From positions 8,979-72,978 of the forward strand of contig HF996851.1 in assembly GCA_000432595.1 (NCBI GenBank): a stretch of DNA of 64,000 nt, given 5' to 3'. The stretch comes from Clostridium sp. CAG:710. GTDB lineage: Bacteria; Bacillota_I; Bacilli_A; RF39; UBA660. The position numbers were made by a program, and so were the translations under genes. Of this stretch, positions 8,395 to 18,181 are shown piece by piece. The notes under the pieces were generated by a model. That model worked only from the letters and a program-made list of their open reading frames with translations. It was not told the origin of the DNA and searched no databases. Positions within the stretch are counted from its first letter, which is position 1; every line of letters starts with the position of its first letter.

Positions 8395-9966
8395 ATGAGT
8401 AAATATGAAGAGGATAATAGTTTATATAATGATGGTGAAGATAGAAAACCAAAACTTTTAATTTTACTTGGTGCTATCATCATTATAGTTATAATACTAG
8501 TTTTAGTAATATCATGTGGTATGAAAACTAAAAGTAGTAATAATTATTTAAGTTATTTAAAAGTTAATAATGCAACCTTAACTCCAGGATTTGATAAAAA
8601 CACTACAGTTTATTCACTAACTACTAAAGAAGATGTAGTGGCTATCTCATGCGCTAGTGAAAGTGCAAAAGCAACTACTAGTGGATGTAACAAAAGAATA
8701 ACATTGTATGATAAATCATTAACTCATACAATCACTGTAATTGCTGAAGATAAAGGCGTTAGAACATATAAAATAAGTATTACAAAAGAAGAGGGTAGTG
8801 AAACTCCAGTTGTTCAAATTACTTCTACAATTGATAACAATAATACTCAAAAGGTAAAAGAAGCAGTTTTAACTTCTTATGTATTACCTTCAGATAGTAT
8901 TGTAACTTATCAATGGTATAAAAATAATGAGAAAATCGAAGGAGCTACTAGTAGTGAATATAAAGTAACTTCTACTGGTGACTACTATGTTGAAATTAGT
9001 AAAGAAGGAATGCAAACTCCAGTCGCATCAAATGTATTTACTGTTAACATAGAAGAAGAAAAAGAAAATACAACAAATAAAAATACAAACAAAAATACTA
9101 CAAATAAGAAGAAAAATACAACAACTAATAAAAGTAATACTTCATCAAACAATAATAAAAAGCCTGCACCATATACTTTATCTATAACTAAAGTAAATGG
9201 AAATAGTTCAAAATGGGTTAAATCAGTTAGATTAACAGTAGAGGCTTCTAGTAGTAATGGTCTTAACTCAAAAGCTTACTCATTTGATGGAGGTAAAACT
9301 TATCAAAGCTCAAATAGTAAGACATTTACTAATAACCAAACAGTAAATATAGTAATTAGAGATATAAAGGGTAATAAAACAAGTAAAAAAGTAAGAATTA
9401 ATAAAATAGATAATACAAAACCAAAGGTATCAATAAATGCAACAAACAAAACTTCAAATAGTGTGGTTTTAAATGCAGTTACTAATCCTAATAATAGTAT
9501 TAGTGGATACAAATATCAATGGTATAAAAACAACAAAGTAATTAATGGCGCAAGAAACAAAACTTATAAAGCATCTTCAAATGGTAACTATAGTGTTAGG
9601 GTAACAACAGGAGTAGGTAACAGTGCTATTTCAAGCAGTTATCAATTTACTATAGTAATTAAACCAGCTTGTCCTACATTATCAGCTAAAACTGAAAGTG
9701 GTAGAAGTATAAAGGACAAGACATGGACTAATGAAAAAGTTTTAATTAAAATTATGCCATCTAAAGATACTGTAAGTTATGATGTATATATTAATGAATC
9801 AAATATTATGAATAACATTAATCAAAATTATAAATACTATGCAACATTTAATAGTGCTGTACAAATTAGATTAAGTAACAAAGGAATGAGAATGATTAAA
9901 ATAGTATCTCGTGATAAAGATGGTAATTCATCAACTTGTTATTCAAAAGCATATTATATAAAATAA
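8395..9966 (+). CDS. Membrane-anchored extracellular beta-sandwich protein
   Basis: 523 residues. A short acidic cytoplasmic head (1-18) is followed by one membrane segment (about 20-42, LLILLGAIIIIVIILVLVIS), so the rest is outside the cell. Residues about 50-135 resemble a cadherin-like beta sandwich of the PF12733 type (YLSYLKVNNATLTPGFD...TTVYSL). Two Ig-like units contain YQWYKNNEKIEGA and YQWYKNNKVINGA. An Asn/Lys/Thr-rich linker lies at about 220-258. A block with SFDGGKTYQSSNSKTF recurs in the protein encoded at 12501, so the two are related modular surface proteins. Ligand unknown. Transcribed alone, with a bidirectional terminator shared with convergent rnr. Confidence 0.75.
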   Translation: MSKYEEDNSLYNDGEDRKPKLLILLGAIIIIVIILVLVISCGMKTKSSNNYLSYLKVNNATLTPGFDKNTTVYSLTTKEDVVAISCASESAKATTSGCNKRITLYDKSLTHTITVIAEDKGVRTYKISITKEEGSETPVVQITSTIDNNNTQKVKEAVLTSYVLPSDSIVTYQWYKNNEKIEGATSSEYKVTSTGDYYVEISKEGMQTPVASNVFTVNIEEEKENTTNKNTNKNTTNKKKNTTTNKSNTSSNNNKKPAPYTLSITKVNGNSSKWVKSVRLTVEASSSNGLNSKAYSFDGGKTYQSSNSKTFTNNQTVNIVIRDIKGNKTSKKVRINKIDNTKPKVSINATNKTSNSVVLNAVTNPNNSISGYKYQWYKNNKVINGARNKTYKASSNGNYSVRVTTGVGNSAISSSYQFTIVIKPACPTLSAKTESGRSIKDKTWTNEKVLIKIMPSKDTVSYDVYINESNIMNNINQNYKYYATFNSAVQIRLSNKGMRMIKIVSRDKDGNSSTCYSKAYYIK

Positions 9967-9994
9967 AAAAATTGGAATTAGCTCCAATTTTTTT
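9965..9994. terminator. Bidirectional terminator between 8395 gene and rnr
   Basis: AAAAAATTGGA and TCCAATTTTTT pair around ATTAGC; T runs are present on both strands, serving the two convergent genes. It overlaps both stop codon regions. Confidence 0.85.
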
Positions 9995-12096
9995 TATAAT
10001 TTCTTAACTTTTTGTTTAGTGTGTTCTCTAGTAAGATTTCTATCTATAGAACAAATTACTGTTCTATCTTCTTCATCAATATTTATAACAGTACAAATAA
10101 CATTATTTCCTATGCAATAAGTTGATTTTCCACGCTTTAATGATTTGCTAGCATCCATATAATAGAATCCACCACCACCTACAAAGTCTATTGGTACAGT
10201 TCCAATAACATTATTCTCTAAAACAATTTGTACATTTAGTGGAGTTATATCATGAATTCTTGCTTTATATGTTTTACCTATATTTTCCCGCATATATTTA
10301 ACCATTCTAAGTGCATTTATTTCATATTCAACCATATCAGCTTGTCTTTCTGTATATGAAATGTGTTCAGATATTATAGACAGTTCATCTTCTAATTCCT
10401 CAAAGTTAACATAAGAAATATCCTTATCATATAAATCTAATAATTCATGAACCATAAGATCACAACCTCTTCTAATAGGAGAAGTAAAGTGAGTATAAAA
10501 GTCAAGTGCTAATGCAAAGTGACCAATATTTTCAGTGGAATAAAGAGCTCTAGGCATAGTTTTTACGAAAAATTGAGACAGTGCTTGAAATTCTTCTTTA
10601 ACAGATAATTGCTTTATTACTTGTTGAAGTAAGTGACTACCACCCATATCTTTTATCTTACTAAATCTATATCCTATTTTCTTAGCAATTTCCATTGCTT
10701 CTTCAATTCTTTTTTCCCTAGGTTCATTATGTATTCTATATATAAAAGGAAGCCTCATCCAAAATACGTGTCCAGCAACTGTTTCATTTGCAGCTATCAT
10801 AGAATATTCTACCATTTCTTGACCAATACCTTGATGAATGTTTTTAAAGCCCAATGTCTCATCATTGTTATCAACTATTGTTTTAATTTCATTACTTGCG
10901 AATGCAATATAACCATCTTTCTCATGTTTTTCTTTTAATATCGTTGTTAATTCTTTTAATATTTTAAGACTATCATAATAGGGTAGGTATTCACTTATAA
11001 TAACACCATCCTCAAAAATTTTATTTATATCTTCATAAGTCATTTTCTTTTTAGAATGAATTACTGAATCCGTAATATAATAATTTACTACTTTTCCTTT
11101 TTTATTTATTTCCATTATACAACTTTTAGTCAGTCTATCTACATCTTCATTAAGAGAACAAATCCCATTTGATATATCAAAGTGTAACATTGGTATAACA
11201 GAATTAGCAAAGTAAGCACTATTTCCTCTTTTTATTGCATCCTCATATATTGCACTTCCTTTTTTTATATAATGTGACACATTAGCAATATGTACTCCTA
11301 ATTGATAGTTACCATTATCTAAAACTTTTATAGATATTGCATCATCCATATCTTTTGTGCTTTCACTATCTATTGTAAATATAACATCATTTCTTAAATC
11401 TAATCTTCCCTTAATATCTTCATCAGTAACTTTATCCGGAATAGCCGCTAATTCATCTAAATATTCCTTACTATATTTTGTAGTAAAACCTCTACTAGCT
11501 GCAATTGTTACCTCTTCAATATTAGGTTCTTTTTTGTTCCCTAATTTTTCTATTATTTTTCCTTTTATTTCATTTGGGGTAGAGTAGTTTTCTACATTTA
11601 CAACTAATCTATCCCCATCATAATATTTTTCTAATTCGCTTTGTCTAATATGTATATTAACTTTTTCTGGAGTATTTATTGTTGATAGTATTTTACCATT
11701 AATAGTAGATATAACCTCCGCAACTACAATATCGTTTTGTCTTTCAATAATTTTTTCAACTCTTGCAGTTTTGTTTTTTTCGTTTGGTCTAAATATAACT
11801 TTATCAAAGTCTAAAGCTCCATTAATATCTTTACTATCTACAAAAAAGATAGTGTTATTATCAGTTACATATCTTCTTCCTTTGTGACTACAATATAATG
11901 TGCTAATTTTTAAATCTTTATCAAGCACTATATAATAGCCATTACAATTTTTATATATCTTTCCTTCTTTTTCTAAAAGAGAAACTTCACACTCGATTTC
12001 CTCTTCATTTATAGATTTAAATTTTCCTATTACATCTTCTAATTTGATGCCGCTTTGTTTTGAATTTTCAATAACTTTAAGTATATCTTCTCCCAT
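9994..12096 (-). CDS. rnr: Ribonuclease R
   Basis: 700 residues, RNase II/R family: a processive 3'-5' exoribonuclease degrading structured RNA in the cytoplasm. An N-terminal helical/winged-helix region (1-60) precedes cold-shock domains, then the RNB catalytic domain with FTIDSESTKDMDDAIS, whose Asp cluster binds Mg2+, and THFTSPIRRGCDLMVH. The latter is usually RRYPDL, so RRGCDL is a small deviation from the family. A C-terminal S1 domain (about 620-695) follows. Minus strand, alone between two plus-strand surface-protein genes; sspI lies upstream in the same orientation but behind its own terminator. Confidence 0.95.
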   Translation of the reverse strand: MGEDILKVIENSKQSGIKLEDVIGKFKSINEEEIECEVSLLEKEGKIYKNCNGYYIVLDKDLKISTLYCSHKGRRYVTDNNTIFFVDSKDINGALDFDKVIFRPNEKNKTARVEKIIERQNDIVVAEVISTINGKILSTINTPEKVNIHIRQSELEKYYDGDRLVVNVENYSTPNEIKGKIIEKLGNKKEPNIEEVTIAASRGFTTKYSKEYLDELAAIPDKVTDEDIKGRLDLRNDVIFTIDSESTKDMDDAISIKVLDNGNYQLGVHIANVSHYIKKGSAIYEDAIKRGNSAYFANSVIPMLHFDISNGICSLNEDVDRLTKSCIMEINKKGKVVNYYITDSVIHSKKKMTYEDINKIFEDGVIISEYLPYYDSLKILKELTTILKEKHEKDGYIAFASNEIKTIVDNNDETLGFKNIHQGIGQEMVEYSMIAANETVAGHVFWMRLPFIYRIHNEPREKRIEEAMEIAKKIGYRFSKIKDMGGSHLLQQVIKQLSVKEEFQALSQFFVKTMPRALYSTENIGHFALALDFYTHFTSPIRRGCDLMVHELLDLYDKDISYVNFEELEDELSIISEHISYTERQADMVEYEINALRMVKYMRENIGKTYKARIHDITPLNVQIVLENNVIGTVPIDFVGGGGFYYMDASKSLKRGKSTYCIGNNVICTVINIDEEDRTVICSIDRNLTREHTKQKVKKL

Positions 12097-12127
12097 AAAA
12101 CCCTCTCTTATAATAAAAGAGTATAAC

Positions 12128-12164
12128 GAAAAAATGAATTAGTAAATAAAAACCAATTCATTTT
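12128..12164 (-). terminator. Terminator of sspI
   Basis: On the minus strand AAAATGAATT and AATTCATTTT pair as a 10-bp stem with a 14-base loop, followed by a T6 run. Confidence 0.7.
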
Positions 12165-12177
12165 GCACTATTTTACA

Positions 12178-12390
12178 TTATTTTTTAATAATATTCTCTT
12201 CTAAGATAGAAAGTAGCTTATTTTTTATCTCTTCGGAGGCACCTTCCCATATTATTTCTAGGAACACTCCCATACCCGGTAATGCGATCTCATCTTTTTC
12301 ATTTATTGATTCTTCAATCGCACGTCTTAATACATCAACATCATCATTTTTAAAATTATTAATTATATGTTCTCTTATATTTATATTCAT
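12178..12390 (-). CDS. sspI: Small acid-soluble spore protein SspI-like
   Basis: 70 residues, ATG after GGAGAGTGAAAT. The sequence matches the SspI pattern known from Bacillus: MNINIREHIINNF at the start, an acidic helix, then LPGMGVFLEIIWEGAS and a C-terminal NKLLSILEENI. SspI is a minor spore-core protein made in the forespore in Bacillus. Its presence suggests that this lineage sporulates or descends from sporulators; no sporulation regulators are seen in this window. The gene stands alone between rnr and a divergent surface-protein gene. Confidence 0.85.
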   Translation of the reverse strand: MNINIREHIINNFKNDDVDVLRRAIEESINEKDEIALPGMGVFLEIIWEGASEEIKNKLLSILEENIIKK

Positions 12391-12500
12391 ATTTCACTCT
12401 CCAATATTATTCTTTACATTTGAATTAGAATTATGTAAAAAATATGTTTATTTTATTCTTGTCTTGTATTATAATGTAACTATAATAACGGAGGTTTCTT

Positions 12501-14561
12501 ATGTATAACGATTATAACAATAATAATGATTTTGAAAATAATAATACACAAAATGATATCAATGTAAGTAATGATTATAATGCATCAAATATTAATGAAA
12601 ATACTAATACCAATTCATATGATTATAATCAAAATAATGATAATAACAACTTAAATTCTTATAATGCAACTGGAAACAATGATGCTTATCAATATCCATC
12701 TTTTGAACCACTTGACAGTAATAGTACTGTTGAAGAACCGGATGATAGTAATAAAAAAAGTAAAATATTTGTTGTTTTACTTATTATAATCGTTCTAGGA
12801 ATATTAGCGTCTATAGGGGTTTTAGTATATAAACTAATCTCTTCAAAAAGCGCTACTATTACTGATATTGATAGTATTGTAGTTGAGGGCGGAACTATTA
12901 ACGAAAAATTTGATAAGAATACTGATACTTACACAATTGAAAGTAGAAATGATTCTATTAAATTAATTTGTAAATACAAAAATAAAGAGGTTAACATATC
13001 AGAATGTAATAAAAGTATACTAATTAATAAGAATGAAATTAAAAATATAGTCATTTCTCTTAAAAACAAAAAATATACTTTTATAGTTGCAAGAATAGGA
13101 AATGATGCACCTATTATTAATGATGTTACAGGTATCCCAACTGATTGGGTTAAAGAAACTGTTGTTAAGGTAGATACAACATTCCAAAATGAAATGGCAG
13201 ATAGTGCATATAGTTTTGATGCAGGTGCAACTTGGCAAAAAGAAGATTCTATAACTGTTGATACAAACAGAACATTATATATTGTAACAAAAGATATTAA
13301 TAACAATATATCAGCAATTTATACTGCTAAATTAGATAAAGTTGATAATGAAGGTCCAGAAATAAAAGTTCAATCTGTTGATAAAGATAATGGAGTAATC
13401 ACAATTGATATAAAAGATCCTCTATCAGGAATAACAAACATTATAGTAACAGAAAGTGCAGATGTTCCAACAAAATGGGATACAGTTGAACTTACCAATG
13501 ATACAGTAATTAAATATAATGCAACATCTACTAAAATTTATTATGTTTGGTCAAAAGATAAAGTAGGTAATATATCATTTCAAGCATTCTCTTTAGATGA
13601 AGATGTTGTTGGAACAAACGGTAATTCAAATTCTTCTAACAATAATAATCAAAATACACAAAATAATACTCAAAACAATACACAAAACAACAACAATCAA
13701 AACAACAATAATCAAAATAACACTCAAAATAATAATCAAGAACCTAGTCAAGAACCTGCTCCTACCAAACCACCTGTAAAACATGAAAGTATTACAATTT
13801 CAGGAGTTGCAGGAAATACTAGTGAATGGACTAAGAGTGTAACATTAAAAGTTAGCGCAAAATCAACAGTAAAAAGTGCTAAACTAAATTATTCATTTGA
13901 TGGAGGTAAATCTTATCAATCATCAAATTCTAAAACATTTAGTTCAAATACTAATGTAAAAGTAGTTGTAAAGAACACTAACACTGGTGTAGCCTCTGCC
14001 GTAAAACAAGTGTCAATTAAGAATATTGATAATACTAAGCCAAAATGTGATGAGATAATTGGAGCTTCTACTACTTGGACAAAAGACGCACGTACCATTA
14101 AAGTAGTATGTAGTGATAATGGAAGTGGTTGTAGTTCTTCAACATTTACAAAAACATTTAATACTACTATGGCAACATCAACTATAACTATAAGTGATAA
14201 AGTTGGTAATACAAATACATGTAAGGTAAATGTATATATTGATACTAAAGGACCAACTATTAAATATAATCTTATTAAAACTAAAGACAAAAAAGGAAAA
14301 GAAAGTGTAGAGTCAATAGAATTTACTATTACAGATAACGAATCAGGATTAAATTTAGATACAATCAAATATAAACAAAGAATCCTAAAAAAAGTTCCTG
14401 ATCTTACTTGGAGTAAAAGAAATAAATTTGATTCTGAACAAGTAATAAGTGAAGGACATAGTTATAAATATACTAAGAAAGTAGGACTTAACAAATACTT
14501 TACAGTTACCGCAACTGATAATCTTGGTAATGTAACTGAAATTGAAGTTCCAATTGAATAG
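12501..14561 (+). CDS. Membrane-anchored modular surface protein, Asn-rich
   Basis: 686 residues. Residues 1-85 form an extremely Asn-rich cytoplasmic head with no long-range structure expected; one membrane segment follows at about 88-112 (FVVLLIIIVLGILASIGVLV). Outside lie several beta-sandwich/Ig-like units, e.g. GAPIINDVTGIPTDWVKE-like and KNIDNTKPKCDEIIG with paired Cys later (CSDNGSGC). An Asn/Gln repeat linker occupies about 375-425 (built of NNTQNNTQNN units). The block LNYSFDGGKSYQSSNSKTF is shared with the protein at 8395. Role probably in cell-surface contacts; no sortase motif is seen. TATAAT at 12469-12474 is a likely -10. Confidence 0.72.
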   Translation: MYNDYNNNNDFENNNTQNDINVSNDYNASNINENTNTNSYDYNQNNDNNNLNSYNATGNNDAYQYPSFEPLDSNSTVEEPDDSNKKSKIFVVLLIIIVLGILASIGVLVYKLISSKSATITDIDSIVVEGGTINEKFDKNTDTYTIESRNDSIKLICKYKNKEVNISECNKSILINKNEIKNIVISLKNKKYTFIVARIGNDAPIINDVTGIPTDWVKETVVKVDTTFQNEMADSAYSFDAGATWQKEDSITVDTNRTLYIVTKDINNNISAIYTAKLDKVDNEGPEIKVQSVDKDNGVITIDIKDPLSGITNIIVTESADVPTKWDTVELTNDTVIKYNATSTKIYYVWSKDKVGNISFQAFSLDEDVVGTNGNSNSSNNNNQNTQNNTQNNTQNNNNQNNNNQNNTQNNNQEPSQEPAPTKPPVKHESITISGVAGNTSEWTKSVTLKVSAKSTVKSAKLNYSFDGGKSYQSSNSKTFSSNTNVKVVVKNTNTGVASAVKQVSIKNIDNTKPKCDEIIGASTTWTKDARTIKVVCSDNGSGCSSSTFTKTFNTTMATSTITISDKVGNTNTCKVNVYIDTKGPTIKYNLIKTKDKKGKESVESIEFTITDNESGLNLDTIKYKQRILKKVPDLTWSKRNKFDSEQVISEGHSYKYTKKVGLNKYFTVTATDNLGNVTEIEVPIE

Positions 14562-14571
14562 TGAGGGTTTT

Positions 14572-15828
14572 ATGAGAGAAAATTATATTAAAGGTATATT
14601 AGGAGCACTTATTGGGGGAATATTATTCTCCCTTCCTTGGGTTTTGGTATATGTTTATCTAAATTATATATTATCGCTTCTAGCCGCAGTTATCGCACTA
14701 GGAGCTTTCACATTTTATAAACTATTTGGAGGTATGGTAGACAAAAAAGCGCCTCTTATAATAGGAATATCTTCAGTACTATCAGTAACACTTGCAATGT
14801 TTGTAATAATTCCTATGTTTTTACTTTTTAAAGAAGGATATGGATTTGATATAAATAAATTTAAACTTCTTTATATGAATGATACATTTGTAAGTGCAGT
14901 TTTAAAAGATTATATTACATCACTTTTATTTACTATACTTGGTATAAGTGGAGTAATATCTAATATTAGACACAGTGTATATTCTAAAGATGAAAATAAT
15001 GTTGAAAGCACAAATTATATAGAAAATTATAGTGATGAAGAACAAATAAATATCTTTAGAGAAGTGTTTGCGTCTTACAAAGCATTTGATAAAAAATCTA
15101 CAGTTCCTAGTTCTATAATTTTAAGTAAAATTAATTCTAAAAATAAAAATGCTATATTTACTAAATTACAAAAAAGAGGAATAATAGTTACTACTTTAAC
15201 TGGGAAATGTTACTTTAATGAAGAAGCAATTAATAATCCAGCTGTAGGTAAGAAGGCATACACTAATTTTGTATTAAAAATAATTTTTATCGCATTAGCT
15301 ATATGTGCAATTTTTACTACATTCGCATTAATTAGTGATTCCTCTTATGATGAATCCCATACGACTAAAGATATAAAGGAAAAGCCTTTTACTTTTAATA
15401 ATATATCTATATCACTGCCAGAAACATATAAACTAGGTGAGTCAACAGAGAGCTATGAAGTACTTAATAATTATGGTAAAACAGGACCTACTCAAATTAT
15501 GCTACAACAAGTAGGTATTGCTGTTAAAGATGATGAGAAGGTAAGTTATAAAGATAATTATGTGAAGTATATTGGTGAAAGTGAAGATATAAAAGATACT
15601 AAAGAAGTAAAAGTTGATGGCCTAGAGGCATATAGAATTTTTAGTATTCATAAGAAGTATACAGATGAGTATTACTATACATATTTAATATTTGGAAGCA
15701 GTAATACATATATAATTACTTTCTATGATAATATTACTGACCCTAGCAATTCAAAATACTTAGAAAACTTTGAAAGAGAAGCTAATATATTCTCTAACAA
15801 AATAGTGATTAATGAAGGACAATTATAG
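14572..15828 (+). CDS. Multi-spanning membrane protein, unknown
   Basis: 418 residues. ATG at 14572 follows GTGAGGGTTTT; the longer frame from 14542 begins with a TTG inside the previous gene. Three to four membrane segments lie in residues 1-140 (GALIGGILFSLPWVLVYV, LLAAVIALGAFTFYKL, an ISSVLSVTLAMFVIIPM segment and a fourth near 120-135), then a cytoplasmic part resembling a small helical/winged domain (about 160-230, KSTVPSSIILSKINSKNK), another membrane segment (about 236-258) and an outer domain of about 150 residues with ISISLPETYKLGE, which recalls PsbP/lipoprotein-like stress domains only loosely. No function assigned. Ten bases after the preceding gene, so probably cotranscribed with it. 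Confidence 0.65.
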   Translation: MRENYIKGILGALIGGILFSLPWVLVYVYLNYILSLLAAVIALGAFTFYKLFGGMVDKKAPLIIGISSVLSVTLAMFVIIPMFLLFKEGYGFDINKFKLLYMNDTFVSAVLKDYITSLLFTILGISGVISNIRHSVYSKDENNVESTNYIENYSDEEQINIFREVFASYKAFDKKSTVPSSIILSKINSKNKNAIFTKLQKRGIIVTTLTGKCYFNEEAINNPAVGKKAYTNFVLKIIFIALAICAIFTTFALISDSSYDESHTTKDIKEKPFTFNNISISLPETYKLGESTESYEVLNNYGKTGPTQIMLQQVGIAVKDDEKVSYKDNYVKYIGESEDIKDTKEVKVDGLEAYRIFSIHKKYTDEYYYTYLIFGSSNTYIITFYDNITDPSNSKYLENFEREANIFSNKIVINEGQL

Positions 15829-15838
15829 TCCTTTTTTC
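15814..15838 (+). terminator. Intrinsic terminator
   Basis: AAGGAC and GTCCTT pair around AATTATA, followed by a T run; the stop codon of the membrane-protein gene lies in the loop. Confidence 0.8.
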
Positions 15839-15885
15839 TTGTTTATATTTAGAATTTATTCTAAAATAGATATTGGTGAAGTAAC

Positions 15886-16524
15886 ATGTATTTAGAAATA
15901 GATAATGAGAAATATAAAATTAATGTAATAAAAAAAGCAAGGAACAAAAATACTTATATAAGAGTAAATGATGATTTAGAAATTGTAGTTACTACTAATA
16001 TATTTACTACTTCAAAAGAAATAGAAAGAATAATTAATGAGAATATAACATCAGTTACTAAAATGATCAATAAAACAAAAGCAAAGAAAAATTATGCCTC
16101 ATCATTTTATTATCTAGGACATAAATATGATATTGTGTATGTAAATTCCGATACTATTTCCTTTGGTAATGATAAGGTTTTTATTGGAAAGAGTGTTAAT
16201 GTTGACAAATATTTAAAAAATGAAGCTACTAAATTATTTAAAAGTAGATTAGATAAAGTCTATTCAGAGTTTTCTAGAACTATTCCGTATCCAACATTAA
16301 CTATTAGAAATATGAAGAGTAGATGGGGAGTATGTAATACTAAAACTCATAGAGTAACCCTTAATTTAGAACTTATTAGAAAAGATATAGTTTGTTTAGA
16401 CTATGTAATTGTACATGAATTATCACATCTTATTCACGCTAATCACTCTAAAGAGTTTTGGACTCTAGTAGAAGAAAATTGTCCTGATTATAAAAAGATT
16501 AGAAAAATGATGAAAGAATATTAA
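15886..16524 (+). CDS. YgjP-like zinc metallopeptidase (DUF45)
   Basis: 212 residues of the YgjP-like metallopeptidase family (SprT/M48-related fold). The zinc motif is VHELSHLIHANHSKEFW: HELSH at 177-181 with the downstream His of NHS. Upstream IRNMKSRWGVCN (about 140-151) is the other conserved block of the family. Substrates of this family are not established. No membrane segment or signal, so cytoplasmic. First gene of a rightward run leading into rRNA/tRNA modification genes. Confidence 0.85.
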   Translation: MYLEIDNEKYKINVIKKARNKNTYIRVNDDLEIVVTTNIFTTSKEIERIINENITSVTKMINKTKAKKNYASSFYYLGHKYDIVYVNSDTISFGNDKVFIGKSVNVDKYLKNEATKLFKSRLDKVYSEFSRTIPYPTLTIRNMKSRWGVCNTKTHRVTLNLELIRKDIVCLDYVIVHELSHLIHANHSKEFWTLVEENCPDYKKIRKMMKEY

Positions 16525-16555
16525 AAATATATTATAATAATTTTAGGTGATAAAT

Positions 16556-17299
16556 ATGCTTATAACTAGTTTAGATAATGATAGAATTAAAAGTTATATA
16601 AAATTAAAAGATAGAAAATATAGAAAGAAAACAAAAACTTTCATAGTAGAAGGAATGCACCTTGTGCTAGAAGCATATAAAAGTGGGAATTTAATAGAGT
16701 TAATTCTTGAAAAAGATGAGGTTTTACCAATTGATGTACCAACTATATATGTGACCAATGAAATAATTAATAAGATTTCTTCACTTGATAATCCATCAAA
16801 AGTAATGGGACTATGTAAAATGAATGATAATAAAGAAGTAACAGGAAATAAAATTCTTCTATTAGACGGAGTACAAGATCCTGGTAATTTAGGTACAATT
16901 ATTAGAAGTAGTTTAGCTTTTAACGTTGATACAATAGTTACTAGCCTAGATACAGTTGATTTATATAATCCAAAAGTACTTCGTTCTACTCAAGGAATGA
17001 TATTTCACTTAAATATAGTAAACATGGATTTAAAAGAAGCAATTGCTAAGTTAAAAAAAGAAGAATATCCAATATATGGAACTAAGGTTGAATATGGAAG
17101 TGATGTAAGTACTCTTCCAAAAAAAGATAGAAGAAAATACGCTCTTGTTATGGGAAATGAAGGAAATGGAATAAGTAGTGAAGTATCAGCTTTGTGTGAT
17201 AGGTTTTTATATATTGATATGAATGATAAAGTAGAAAGCTTAAATGTTGCGGTTGCGACTAGTATTCTATTATACGAATTAAATAAAAATGTTGACTAG
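16556..17299 (+). CDS. SpoU-family RNA 2'-O-methyltransferase
   Basis: 247 residues. AGGTGAT (16545-16550) precedes the ATG at 16556 and overlaps an in-frame GTG at 16547, so the ATG is preferred. N-terminal substrate-binding region (about 1-95, FIVEGMHLVLEAY), then the SPOUT knot with the three SpoU motifs DGVQDPGNLGTIIRSSLAF, VMGNEGNGIS and IDMNDKVESLNVAVATSILL. It transfers methyl from SAM to a ribose 2'-OH, probably in 23S rRNA (RlmB/TsnR-like), though the exact nucleotide cannot be told. Its end overlaps the next gene by 11 bp. Confidence 0.9.
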   Translation: MLITSLDNDRIKSYIKLKDRKYRKKTKTFIVEGMHLVLEAYKSGNLIELILEKDEVLPIDVPTIYVTNEIINKISSLDNPSKVMGLCKMNDNKEVTGNKILLLDGVQDPGNLGTIIRSSLAFNVDTIVTSLDTVDLYNPKVLRSTQGMIFHLNIVNMDLKEAIAKLKKEEYPIYGTKVEYGSDVSTLPKKDRRKYALVMGNEGNGISSEVSALCDRFLYIDMNDKVESLNVAVATSILLYELNKNVD

Positions 17300-18179
17300 A
17301 CTTAATGTATTTAGTCCAATTCCAAAAGTTAAGTTTAAACTTAACAAAAATAACACAGGGGAGTATTATAATTCAACTAGAAAAGCAGCTTTAGAAAATA
17401 TAAAAGCTAAAAATAATAAAGAAATACTATTAGAAGGTTTAAATATATATGATAAATATCTAAGCGATTATACAAACACTTTATATCATAATCTTGAGAC
17501 TTTAGAATTCAAAATCACAGATAGTATTAAATGTGATGGTTATTATAAATTAGATTGTAAAAATAACTTATGTATTTTAAAGGATACAAGACTTTTACCT
17601 GCATATCATGAATTAATACATATTGCATCTTCTTACTATAATGAAGATAAAAATGAACTATACAGTGGTTTTTTATATTCATCTAATTTTGGCATAAATC
17701 TTGGAGAAGGAATAACAGAAGGATATGTTGAACTGTTATGCAGTAGGCACCTTAATAATAACTTTTTAACATATAATTATGATATAAATGATGATTCTTG
17801 TACTACATCTTATTTGTATGCAAATATACTTGCACATCAATTAGAAATATTAATAGGAGAAGAAGAAATGAAATATATGTTCTTTAATTATGGGTTCTTT
17901 CCTATAAATGAGTTTATTTCTAAACACACAGATCAAAAAACAGCATATAAATTTTTTAAATATTGTGATATTGCTGCGATATCTGATTTTCATAGAGATT
18001 TAATTCTAAATACATATATATTTAAAGCACAAAATATTTTATATGATATATGTAAAAATTACATGCCAGAAAAGCAAATGAATCTAGAAAAATATCTTGT
18101 ATATAATTTAAATATACCAACTTGTGTAGCACTACAAGAAGAAATACAAAAACGTCATATAAAGAGTTTGGAGGTATAA
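17289..18179 (+). CDS. Putative gluzincin-type zinc peptidase, unknown family
   Basis: 296 residues. No named family recognised. YHELIHIA (HELIH at 107-111) followed about 30 residues later by LGEGITEGYVELL (139-150) fits the HExxH plus Glu zinc-site layout of gluzincins. No signal peptide, so it would act in the cytoplasm. Translation is coupled: ATG at 17289 lies inside the methylase gene, and rimM starts 2 bp after the stop. Position between an rRNA methylase and rimM may point to a ribosome-linked job, but this is only context. TTG/GTG starts further upstream are not supported by an RBS. Confidence 0.65.
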   Translation: MLTRLNVFSPIPKVKFKLNKNNTGEYYNSTRKAALENIKAKNNKEILLEGLNIYDKYLSDYTNTLYHNLETLEFKITDSIKCDGYYKLDCKNNLCILKDTRLLPAYHELIHIASSYYNEDKNELYSGFLYSSNFGINLGEGITEGYVELLCSRHLNNNFLTYNYDINDDSCTTSYLYANILAHQLEILIGEEEMKYMFFNYGFFPINEFISKHTDQKTAYKFFKYCDIAAISDFHRDLILNTYIFKAQNILYDICKNYMPEKQMNLEKYLVYNLNIPTCVALQEEIQKRHIKSLEV

Positions 18180-18181
18180 AT

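Noticed and set aside
10633..10938. Plus-strand ORFs inside rnr (10633-10938, 11357-11587)
   Set aside because: They oppose a clear rnr frame, have no RBS and no recognisable protein content.
13597..13779. 60-residue plus-strand ORF in the Asn/Gln linker
   Set aside because: Frame shadow of the CAA/AAT repeats in the linker.
12929..14368. Minus-strand ORFs inside the surface-protein gene at 12501
   Set aside because: Shadows created by low-complexity Asn/Thr-rich coding sequence; no RBS or family.
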